Origin: Nanoarchaeales archaeon
Lineage (GTDB): Archaea > Nanobdellota > Nanobdellia > Woesearchaeales > UBA583
Length of the DNA stretch: 5,530 nt
Assembly: GCA_013215525.1 (NCBI GenBank)
Contig: JABSQY010000104.1
Span: forward strand, 1-5,530
Direction: 5' to 3'
Part shown: positions 1 through 4,180 of the stretch, one piece after another
Numbering within the stretch: position 1 is the first letter of the stretch
Layout: every line of letters begins with the position of its first letter
Notes under the pieces: model-generated
What the model saw: only the letters and a program-made list of their open reading frames with translations
What the model was told of the DNA's origin: nothing
Database searches by the model: none
Translations under genes and position numbers: made by a program

Positions 1-261
1 TTGTTTATAAACTATTTTTTTCTTATTTTAGTGTATTAATAGTTTATTTAAATTCACACCTTTAAATAATATTTTTATTTAATTAATTTCTTATTTATAA
101 ATAATTCATTATATTTATATATGATTTTTTCTAATATATTGATATAAACTAATAATCGATTACTTAATTAGATGTGTACGTTATGAGAGGTCTTTTTATT
201 CTTTTAATACAAATATATGCTTAAAGTGGCTTAATTTAGTTGTTTTTTGGTATATTTATGG

Positions 262-325
262 CGCATAATGTATATTATGCGAACTTTGGTAACTATTGTA
301 TTATTGGTGGATTATCTGATAGTTA
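262..325. repeat. Pair of adjacent hairpins in the left intergenic region
   Basis: CGCATAAT (262-269) pairs perfectly with ATTATGCG (274-281) around a GTAT loop. It is followed by TAACTAT (290-296) pairing with ATAGTTA (319-325) around a 22-nt loop. The first stem carries four G-C pairs in otherwise almost GC-free DNA, so it is less likely to be a chance AT palindrome. Function is unknown; it could be part of a small RNA together with the hairpin at 365-386. Confidence 0.4.
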
Positions 326-364
326 TATCTTAAAACTATATGTATTTGTTAATTACATAATATC

Positions 365-416
365 ACATAATATTGTCATATTATGTCTAAATTGCGTAGA
401 ATAAGTGTGATTTTTA
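365..416 (+). repeat. Diverged copy (C) of the hairpin/tail element
   Basis: ACATAATAT (365-373) pairs perfectly with ATATTATGT (378-386) around TGTC. A short potential stem follows (TCTA 386-389 with TAGA 397-400), then the tail AAGTGTGATTTTTA (403-416). That 14-mer is identical to the tail of the copy at 3115-3178. The second hairpin is much reduced compared with the two clear copies, so membership rests mainly on the order hairpin, CTAA spacer, tail. ACATAATAT also occurs just upstream at 355-363 and could compete for the same pairing partner. Confidence 0.35.
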
Positions 417-465
417 ATTCTTTTTCTAATTAGTAATTTTTGAAAATATTTTTAAAATTTATTAG

Positions 466-540
466 AATAATTTTTATTATTAAATATTGTCTTTGAGTTC
501 AAGTTGATTTTTAATTGATCAAATAAGTGTGTTATTTTTC
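466..540 (+). repeat. Diverged copy (D) of the hairpin/tail element
   Basis: AATAAT (466-471) pairs with ATTATT (476-481) around TTTT. After a spacer, TTTGA (492-496) can pair with TCAAA (519-523), and directly after this comes TAAGTGTGTTATTTTTC (524-540). The order hairpin, spacer, hairpin with TTTG/CAAA ends, then an AAGTGTG tail matches the copies at 1692 and 3115, but the stems are short and the central loop is not conserved. The 14-mer TAAGTGTGTTATTT recurs exactly at 776-789. Confidence 0.35.
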
Positions 541-660
541 GAACATCTTTTTGAGGTAATATCTTATATTATTGATTCAATAAATATTTATTTTACTTTA
601 TATTTTATATTTATAAATACACTTATCTCTCTACATTACTTCTATGTAGCTTGTACTATT

Positions 661-780
661 GTTACGTAGTTTTGGACGAATTTGAGAAGACTTTATGTTG
701 TTTGTATATATTTGTATGATAAGAATTGAGTTTGTATTGTGAGCTTTCTTGAGTTTGTGTAATTATGATACTTGTTAAGT
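661..780. other. G/T-rich, C-poor tract with TTTGTAT repeats
   Basis: On the plus strand this tract has only about six C against several times as many G, a much stronger skew than in the flanking DNA. The heptamer TTTGTAT occurs at 701, 711 and 731, with TTTGTGT at 754. The longer unit TTGAGTTTGT[A/G]T occurs at 726-737 and 749-760. Read on the minus strand it is a C/A-rich, unstructured sequence directly downstream of the Nudix operon, where it could serve as a 3' untranslated tail. The role is unknown. Confidence 0.4.
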
Positions 781-801
781 GTGTTATTTCATACACACTT
801 A
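776..801. terminator. Hairpin just after the Nudix operon
   Basis: TAAGTGTGT (776-784) pairs perfectly with ACACACTTA (793-801) around an 8-nt loop, giving a 9-bp stem. It begins 10 bases past the stop of the last minus-strand Nudix gene, where a terminator or mRNA 3' end is expected. No T-run follows on the minus strand, so it is not a classical intrinsic terminator; protection of the 3' end is equally possible. Its left arm contains the AAGTGTG tail motif found elsewhere in the window. Confidence 0.4.
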
Positions 802-811
802 TATTGTAGTA

Positions 812-1219
812 TTATTTTTTATATTCTTTTAATAATTTTTCAACTATCATTTTTTCATTAAATGCGTAATCTAATTTTAATAGATCTTCATTTAAATCAA
901 ACCAGTTAAAGTCACTATATTTTCTTTTATCTAATTTTATTTCTCCTGAGATATTTCCTGTTAAATATTGTGATTTAATTACTGCAATTTTTGCTCTTGT
1001 TTCTGACTTTTTGAATTCTTTAAAGAATGTTACTTTACAGTCCATCTGGTCTTTAATTACTCTCTCAATTGCTTGTTTGTTACTTTCATCTCCTTTAATT
1101 GATTCTCCTGGGAATGCCCAAGTAGCATGTTTTCCTGAATCGTAGAATTTTTTAACTAAACAAATTTTAGTTTTATCTGGACTTAATATTATTAAATTTA
1201 TTGTTTTTATTACTTTCAT
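812..1219 (-). CDS. Nudix-fold protein with degraded Nudix box (second gene of pair)
   Basis: The 135-aa protein has the size and order of a single Nudix domain: an N-terminal strand (NLIIL, 8-12), WAFPG (34-38), the Nudix-box region (39-61) and a late W-F-LNE segment (about 106-111). Aligned to the box GX5EX7REUXEEXGU, Glu45 and Arg53 remain. The first Gly is Glu39, the Glu after Arg is Val54, the two metal-binding Glu are Asp57 and Gln58, and the last Gly is Asp60. Normal Mg-dependent pyrophosphohydrolysis is therefore doubtful; a ligand-binding or altered role is an inference. It starts one base after the stop of its upstream paralog, with GGAG about 10 bases before ATG, so the two are probably co-translated. 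Fold assignment is fairly firm, substrate unknown. Confidence 0.8.
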   Translation of the reverse strand: MKVIKTINLIILSPDKTKICLVKKFYDSGKHATWAFPGESIKGDESNKQAIERVIKDQMDCKVTFFKEFKKSETRAKIAVIKSQYLTGNISGEIKLDKRKYSDFNWFDLNEDLLKLDYAFNEKMIVEKLLKEYKK

Positions 1220-1220
1220 T

Positions 1221-1637
1221 TTATTTGTTCTCCTTCTCCATTAGGTCTGTAAGTATATCTTTTTCAGAATGTAGGAAATCTAAAAAGAAGATTTCTTCGT
1301 TTAATGTGTGCCATTCTGCTGATTTGTACTTTTTCTTATTTAGCTTAATACTAGTATAATTATCATCAATTTCACCTAAGTAATAGTGTGATTTAATTAC
1401 CGCATTTTTAGTTTTAGTTTCGTATGTATTAAATTTAATTAATTTTTCTGTTTTAAGTCCTAAATCATTAAAACTAAGTTTAGAAGTTATATCTTCTACA
1501 TTTTCATCTTTTTTGATACTTTGTCCAATGAATGTCCATTTCTGCGTATGGTCGTCCCCTAAACTTGTTTTAACTAACAAAACTTTAGTTTTTGCATTGT
1601 TAAGTGTGATTAAATTTGTTGTTCTAATTATCTTCAT
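1221..1637 (-). CDS. Nudix-fold protein with degraded Nudix box (first gene of pair)
   Basis: This 138-aa protein is a clear paralog of the next gene: about 35 of the first 90 residues are identical without gaps by hand alignment. Shared blocks include the N-terminal NLI, KTK and LVK, then W34, F36, G38, SIK (40-42), DE (44-45), ET (73-74), AVIKS (79-83) and a late LNE. Its Nudix box is more eroded: Glu45 and Gly60 remain, but the conserved Arg is Lys53, the following Glu is Leu54, and the metal-binding pair is Asn57-Asp58. Hydrolase activity is unlikely by the usual mechanism. The start is supported by a TATA-like box about 23-30 bases upstream and no Shine-Dalgarno site, as in leaderless archaeal mRNAs. 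The pair arose by tandem duplication; function is unknown. Confidence 0.8.
   Translation of the reverse strand: MKIIRTTNLITLNNAKTKVLLVKTSLGDDHTQKWTFIGQSIKKDENVEDITSKLSFNDLGLKTEKLIKFNTYETKTKNAVIKSHYYLGEIDDNYTSIKLNKKKYKSAEWHTLNEEIFFLDFLHSEKDILTDLMEKENK
1230..1239 (-). promoter_or_regulatory. Shine-Dalgarno site for the second Nudix gene
   Basis: On the minus strand GGAGAAGGAG lies inside the last codons of the first Nudix gene, its nearer GGAG ending about 10 bases before the ATG at 1219. First genes in this window lack such a site, so its presence here marks the internal gene of an operon. Confidence 0.6.
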
Positions 1638-1659
1638 AATAATATTAGTGGTTAACTTC

Positions 1660-1667
1660 TTTTAAAT
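1660..1667 (-). promoter_or_regulatory. TATA-like box of the Nudix operon
   Basis: ATTTAAAA on the minus strand lies 23-30 bases before the start codon at 1637. This is the expected TATA spacing if transcription begins at or next to the ATG. The absence of a Shine-Dalgarno sequence agrees with a leaderless mRNA. The AT-rich background makes any single box uncertain. Confidence 0.5.
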
Positions 1668-1691
1668 GCGATGTTTTAACTTAAAAATTAA

Positions 1692-1753
1692 AAGAATTAA
1701 AAATTCTTAATCCGTTGTGAAAATCGAAGATTAATCACAAAGTATGATTCTTA
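1692..1753 (+). ncRNA. Double-hairpin element, copy A (candidate structured RNA)
   Basis: AAGAATT (1692-1698) pairs with AATTCTT (1702-1708) around AAA. A short TAATCCG-type spacer follows, then TTGTGA (1715-1720) pairs with TCACAA (1735-1740) around a 14-nt loop, and the copy ends with AAGTATGATTCTTA (1740-1753). It aligns over its whole length to the copy at 3115-3178. The loop core AAAATC[A/G]AAGAT and the tail are nearly unchanged, while the stems differ but still pair. It lies upstream of both flanking start codons, outside their leaderless mRNAs, so it may be a separate small RNA, a 3'-end signal or a DNA-level repeat. The strand shown assumes the tail is the 3' end. Confidence 0.45.
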
Positions 1754-1925
1754 ATGTTTAATTGACTGATTAAATATAGTTAGCATTAATAGTTATTTAC
1801 ATTTTCATATTTACTCATTATTTTTTTCATTTTTTCACAAATGATTATAAATTAATATATATTTATTTATTCATACATATAATGAAATTATTAAGTTTCA
1901 GAATTAAATAAATTCTTTCTTAATA

Positions 1926-1935
1926 TTATTTAAAT
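1926..1935 (+). promoter_or_regulatory. Possible TATA-like box of csp
   Basis: TTATTTAAAT lies 15-24 bases before the csp ATG, slightly nearer than the boxes of the other genes. A more distant TTAATATT at 1919-1926 is an alternative. AT-richness makes the assignment weak. Confidence 0.25.
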
Positions 1936-1949
1936 GTTATATATAAAAA

Positions 1950-2174
1950 ATGGAAGGAAAAATAAAATTTTTTAATAAAGTAAAAGGATTTGGTTTTATT
2001 ATACCAAGTGATGGAAGTAAGGATATTTTTGTCCACAGTGAGTTTGTAGCTGAAGGGATTGAATTAAGAGAAGATACAAAAGTTACTTTTGATATTAAAG
2101 AATCAGATAAAGGTCCAGCAGCTATTAATGTTGAATTAAGTGAATCTTCTGAGTCTAGTGAATCAACTGAATAA
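1950..2174 (+). CDS. csp: Cold-shock domain protein (single-stranded nucleic acid binding)
   Basis: The 74-aa protein is a single cold-shock domain, an OB fold that binds single-stranded RNA or DNA and acts as an RNA chaperone in the cytoplasm. RNP1 is KGFGFI (12-17) and RNP2 is DIFVH (25-29), with the aromatic residues for base stacking in place (Phe7, Phe14, Phe16, Phe27). The family is usually 65-70 aa. Here the domain ends near Val61 and is followed by a Ser/Glu-rich acidic tail (ELSESSESSESTE), which is unusual and could weaken or gate nucleic-acid binding. No Shine-Dalgarno site precedes the ATG. Two large hairpins follow the stop codon and are probably in the same transcript. The domain is common in bacteria and in some DPANN archaea. 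Confidence 0.93.
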   Translation: MEGKIKFFNKVKGFGFIIPSDGSKDIFVHSEFVAEGIELREDTKVTFDIKESDKGPAAINVELSESSESSESTE

Positions 2175-2179
2175 ATTTA

Positions 2180-2232
2180 TTCTACTCCGGAATTAAATTT
2201 ATAAACTTTAATTTAGAAATTCCGTATTAGAA
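2180..2232 (+). repeat. First hairpin downstream of csp
   Basis: The left arm 2180-2194 pairs with 2218-2232 over 15 positions with two mismatches. The core is CGGAATT (2188-2194) with AATTCCG (2218-2224), and AAATT/AATTT can pair inside the loop. It begins six bases after the csp stop codon. It may be a terminator, a 3' stability element or a small RNA derived from the csp transcript. Confidence 0.5.
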
Positions 2233-2233
2233 G

Positions 2234-2301
2234 ATACTACTCCAGTATTAAAATTATGAAATGAATATTTTTAGTTCGAATTTTTAATATTGGATTAGTA
2301 T
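2234..2301 (+). repeat. Second hairpin downstream of csp
   Basis: The left arm 2234-2253 pairs with 2282-2301 over 20 positions with one C/T mismatch (2240/2295) and one G-U pair (2245/2290), around a 28-nt loop. Its left arm repeats the TACTCC...ATTAAA pattern of the preceding hairpin, so the two look like a duplicated unit. T-rich sequence (TTTATTCTTTTT, 2303-2314) follows, as expected for an archaeal transcript end. Confidence 0.5.
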
Positions 2302-2412
2302 ATTTATTCTTTTTAAAAGTCTCAATTATATACTTCTATATTATTTAATTTTTATTAGTTAGGTTTATTATTTTTGAAAAATAGTAAAATTTAAAGTATT
2401 TTTAATATTGTG

Positions 2413-2448
2413 AAAAAAATTTATGTAAATTAATTTATTATTAATTTA
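2413..2448 (-). terminator. Terminator of the J-domain gene
   Basis: Ten bases past the stop codon on the minus strand, a 9-bp AT stem (2440-2448 with 2426-2434, loop TTATT on the plus strand) is followed a few bases later by seven consecutive T (complement of 2413-2419). The hairpin plus T-run fits an intrinsic or archaeal T-tract terminator. Confidence 0.55.
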
Positions 2449-2457
2449 AATATATGA

Positions 2458-3006
2458 TTATAGACCCATATGTTTCTTAATTAATTTGTGGGCTTTGTTT
2501 ACTTTTTGAAATTCTTCTAAAGAACCACCTAAATCTGGATGTGCCTTTCTTGCTAATGCTTTATATGTTTTATCAATTACATCTACATCTGTTTCATCTT
2601 CTTTTAATCCTAAGTCCTTTTTAGCTTGGATTAAATCTTTTGCAATTTCTCTTCTGTTACCATCTTCAGCAAAGATGTGAAAGAAATCATGTAAGTTCTT
2701 TGTACCGTCAGTTACTTCTTTTACTTCAATTTCAATTACTTTTGAAATAATGTATAAATTATCAATAAATCTTTTTGTCATTGCGTATGAGAATCTTAAA
2801 TAGTGTCCTCCTCCCCAGAATTCAATAGTTGCAGGGTAATTTTTATTTCCTAAAATATTTGTTTTAATATCAATTTGGTGTCTTGATACTCCAACTTTTT
2901 TTAATTCTTCTACAATATTATTCGCAAAAATAACTGCTTTTCTTTCGTAACCTGCTTTAGTTACCTTTCCTTCAATTTGATGTCCTTTAACTGTGTATTT
3001 TACCAT
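2458..3006 (-). CDS. J-domain protein with private N-terminal domain
   Basis: The 182-aa protein ends in a J domain (about 138-180). Helix II (VIDKTYKALARKA), the invariant HPD at 156-158 and helix III (EEFQKVNKAHKLIKKH) are all visible. J domains stimulate the ATPase of Hsp70 (DnaK), so this is a probable co-chaperone. Unlike DnaJ, the J domain is at the C-terminus, and there is no Gly/Phe linker or zinc-finger region. The first 120 residues form an alpha/beta domain (for example TIEFWGGGHYLRFSY, 60-74) that I cannot name but associate with DPANN archaeal J proteins; it may choose the client. No signal peptide or membrane segment is seen. No DnaK gene is in the window. The gap before the start contains several hairpins, and a T-run terminator follows. 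Confidence 0.85.
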   Translation of the reverse strand: MVKYTVKGHQIEGKVTKAGYERKAVIFANNIVEELKKVGVSRHQIDIKTNILGNKNYPATIEFWGGGHYLRFSYAMTKRFIDNLYIISKVIEIEVKEVTDGTKNLHDFFHIFAEDGNRREIAKDLIQAKKDLGLKEDETDVDVIDKTYKALARKAHPDLGGSLEEFQKVNKAHKLIKKHMGL

Positions 3007-3028
3007 TTTTTTACAATGTACAAAAATG

Positions 3029-3059
3029 TAGAAATTCTTTATTGTCTAAATAATTTCTA
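3029..3059. repeat. Hairpin upstream of the J-domain gene
   Basis: TAGAAATT (3029-3036) pairs perfectly with AATTTCTA (3052-3059) around a 15-nt loop. It sits 22-53 bases before the J-domain start codon, so it overlaps the expected promoter or 5' leader of that gene. It could be an operator-like dyad or a leader hairpin, or a chance AT palindrome. Confidence 0.35.
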
Positions 3060-3060
3060 G

Positions 3061-3089
3061 ACTGACCAGCACAATGTGCTTTGCTCAGT
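3061..3089. repeat. GC-enriched two-part stem-loop
   Basis: ACTGA (3061-3065) pairs with TCAGT (3085-3089), and inside it AGCAC (3068-3072) pairs with GTGCT (3076-3080) around AAT, with a CC/TTGC internal loop. About half of these bases are G or C, against roughly a quarter in the surroundings, which suggests selected RNA structure. It lies directly left of copy B of the double-hairpin element; the two may be one composite RNA, or this may be a leader element of the J-domain gene read on the minus strand. Confidence 0.45.
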
Positions 3090-3114
3090 ACCATTTTTAA
3101 TTTTTTAAAGATCA

Positions 3115-3178
3115 AGGAATGCAAGTTGCATTCCTAAGCCTTTGTAAAATCAAAGATATTTACAAAGTGTGATTTTTA
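3115..3178 (+). ncRNA. Double-hairpin element, copy B (candidate structured RNA)
   Basis: AGGAATGCA (3115-3123) pairs perfectly with TGCATTCCT (3127-3135) around AGT. After AAGC, CTTTGTAAA (3140-3148) pairs perfectly with TTTACAAAG (3159-3167) around ATCAAAGATA, and the copy ends with AAGTGTGATTTTTA (3165-3178). Compared with copy A (1692-1753), hairpin 1 changes AAGAAT/ATTCTT to AGGAAT/ATTCCT, and hairpin 2 changes a G-C pair to A-T. Pairing is kept both times, while the loop and tail are conserved. Like copy A it lies between divergent genes and outside the leaderless mRNA of the right-hand gene. The strand and the label ncRNA are inferences. Confidence 0.5.
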
Positions 3179-3271
3179 TTTAACTATTAACTCTTTGGAT
3201 TAATATTTAATTTACTATAATAATAAAAAGTTATTTTCTATTTATAAAGGACTTGGTTTATTTTAATTAAG

Positions 3272-3283
3272 TATTTAAATAAA
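3272..3283 (+). promoter_or_regulatory. TATA-like box of the methyltransferase gene
   Basis: TATTTAAATAAA lies 18-29 bases before the ATG at 3301, with no Shine-Dalgarno site between. This fits transcription starting at or near the start codon, as in leaderless archaeal genes. Confidence 0.5.
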
Positions 3284-3300
3284 TTTTTATAGATACTATT

Positions 3301-4065
3301 ATGAGTAGAACTTGTTTAAAAACTTTGAAAAAAATTGAATCATTTGATGAAGTTCCTAGTTTAGAAGAAGTTGTTGAGTTATTAGTTAAATCTTGTAATT
3401 TAATTATTAATGGTGGACATAGTAAAATTTTTAAATTTCGTACTTTACTTACAATGCCGAGTAGAGAATCATTAAATGGATATTTGTATAGAAATTTTAT
3501 ACATCATATATATACATCTGAATTTGTGGATGATTTGGCTGAAAGAATTTTAACTATTAATTCTTTAAAACCTGTTGTGGAAATTGGTGCAGGTAATGGT
3601 AAATTAAGTCATCTTTTACGTGATAGAGGAGTAAATATTAAACCTATTGATATAGTTAGTAAAACTGATTTTGTTGAAGAGTTGGATGGTGTTTCAGCAA
3701 TTAACAAATATAGTCCTAATATTATTTTAACTTCTTGGCTTCCTACAAGAGATAAAAAGTCTACATCTTCAATAGATTTACAATATCAATTTTTAACTCA
3801 AGAATCTGTAAATCATTATTTTGAAATTAGAAACTCATCTGATTCTAAATTTTTTGATTGTAATAATGGTGGTACTAAATTGATTGATAAAGTATATTCT
3901 CGTGCTGAAATTGATTCACAGTATAGCGTCCCAATTGATTTGTTTTCAAATAATAATATTATAAATAGGAAGTTTAAAACTGAGGTGGATTATTTTTTAG
4001 AAAATCCTAATATGTTTCTTAAAAATAAAAAAACATTTAATAAATGGACAATATTATCTGATTGA
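3301..4065 (+). CDS. Class I SAM-dependent methyltransferase, target unknown
   Basis: The 254-aa protein has a helical N-terminal part (1-88, including YLYRNFIHHIYTSEFVDDLAERI) followed by a Rossmann-type SAM-binding core. Motif I is VVEIGAGNGKL (92-102), which binds S-adenosylmethionine. Asp117 ends the second strand, where an acidic residue usually holds the ribose. IILTSWLP (141-148) sits at the fourth strand, where the catalytic or substrate-facing loop is found. The SWLP loop recalls an uncharacterised methyltransferase group with an SW[M/L]P signature; this is from memory and not verified. There is no NPPY/DPPY motif, so adenine- or glutamine-N-methylation is not indicated. No membrane segment or signal peptide is seen. 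It stands alone, and it converges on the SerA gene. I am confident of the fold and enzyme class, not of the substrate. Confidence 0.8.
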   Translation: MSRTCLKTLKKIESFDEVPSLEEVVELLVKSCNLIINGGHSKIFKFRTLLTMPSRESLNGYLYRNFIHHIYTSEFVDDLAERILTINSLKPVVEIGAGNGKLSHLLRDRGVNIKPIDIVSKTDFVEELDGVSAINKYSPNIILTSWLPTRDKKSTSSIDLQYQFLTQESVNHYFEIRNSSDSKFFDCNNGGTKLIDKVYSRAEIDSQYSVPIDLFSNNNIINRKFKTEVDYFLENPNMFLKNKKTFNKWTILSD

Positions 4066-4070
4066 ATGTT

Positions 4071-4083
4071 ACTAGCAAAACTA
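4071..4083. repeat. First copy of the ACTAGCAAAACTA repeat
   Basis: ACTAGCAAAACTA occurs here, six bases after the methyltransferase stop, and again at 4118-4130 as the centre of the strong hairpin. Here it forms only a weak, mismatched stem (TTACTAG with CTAATAA). It may be a decayed duplicate of the terminator hairpin. Confidence 0.35.
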
Positions 4084-4111
4084 ATAATCTTATCAACTTA
4101 TATCGTGATTA

Positions 4112-4138
4112 AATATAACTAGCAAAACTAGTTATATT
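4112..4138. terminator. Shared hairpin terminator between convergent genes
   Basis: AATATAACTAG (4112-4122) pairs perfectly with CTAGTTATATT (4128-4138) around CAAAA, an 11-bp stem. It lies between the stops of the plus-strand methyltransferase gene (4065) and the minus-strand SerA gene (4181), where a bidirectional terminator is expected. T-tracts beside it are short, so termination strength is uncertain. Confidence 0.6.
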
Positions 4139-4180
4139 GATTTATTCTAATAATGAGTCTGGAAATTCTTTTTGATTTAA

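Larger units (their letters stand above)
1..811. other. Long gene-free AT-rich region with hairpins
   Basis: I see no credible protein gene, tRNA or rRNA here; all frames are broken by frequent stops. The stretch holds several perfect or near-perfect inverted repeats (262-281, 290-325, 365-386, 424-467, 631-649, 776-801). It also holds two diverged copies of the hairpin/tail element seen elsewhere in the window, and a G/T-rich, C-poor tract near 661-780. It lies downstream of the minus-strand Nudix operon, so part of it may be the 3' untranslated region of that operon. What lies left of position 1 is unknown, so it may also contain the regulatory region of a neighbour. Confidence 0.6.
1638..1949. 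other. Divergent intergenic region between Nudix operon and csp
   Basis: This 312-base gap carries, from left to right, the TATA-like box of the Nudix operon (1660-1667), the repeated double-hairpin element (1692-1753), and an AT-rich stretch with homopolymer T-runs (around 1817-1840). It ends with a small AGAATT/AATTCT hairpin (1900-1916) and the presumed csp promoter. I see no ORF or tRNA in it. Confidence 0.5.

Noticed and set aside
153..162. Palindrome TAATCGATTA as an operator
   Set aside because: A single 10-base AT palindrome is expected by chance and no promoter or gene is visible near it.
365..540. CRISPR array
   Set aside because: Repeats are short (14 nt), few and unevenly spaced, with no spacers of constant length and no cas genes.
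1..811. Replication origin
   Set aside because: It is long, AT-rich and hairpin-bearing, but there is no Orc1/Cdc6 or DnaA gene nearby and no recognisable origin-box repeat.
1602..1608. AAGTGTG motif inside the first Nudix gene
   Set aside because: It is in coding sequence (codons for the conserved N-terminal strand) without the hairpins or T-rich tail; probably chance.
1817..1840. Poly-T runs upstream of csp as a terminator
   Set aside because: No plus-strand gene ends nearby and no stem precedes them; such runs are common in this AT-rich background.
1953..1958. Shine-Dalgarno-like purine run GAAGGA next to the csp start
   Set aside because: It lies after the ATG, so it cannot serve this start, and there is no later in-frame Met before RNP1 to use it.
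2271..2285. TTAGTTCGAATTTT, resembling the T-loop of a tRNA
   Set aside because: No acceptor stem, anticodon arm or D arm fits around it; it is in the loop and right arm of the second csp hairpin.
3061..3089. C/D-box small RNA (CTGA is present)
   Set aside because: No matching C box (RTGATGA) lies at the right distance on either strand.
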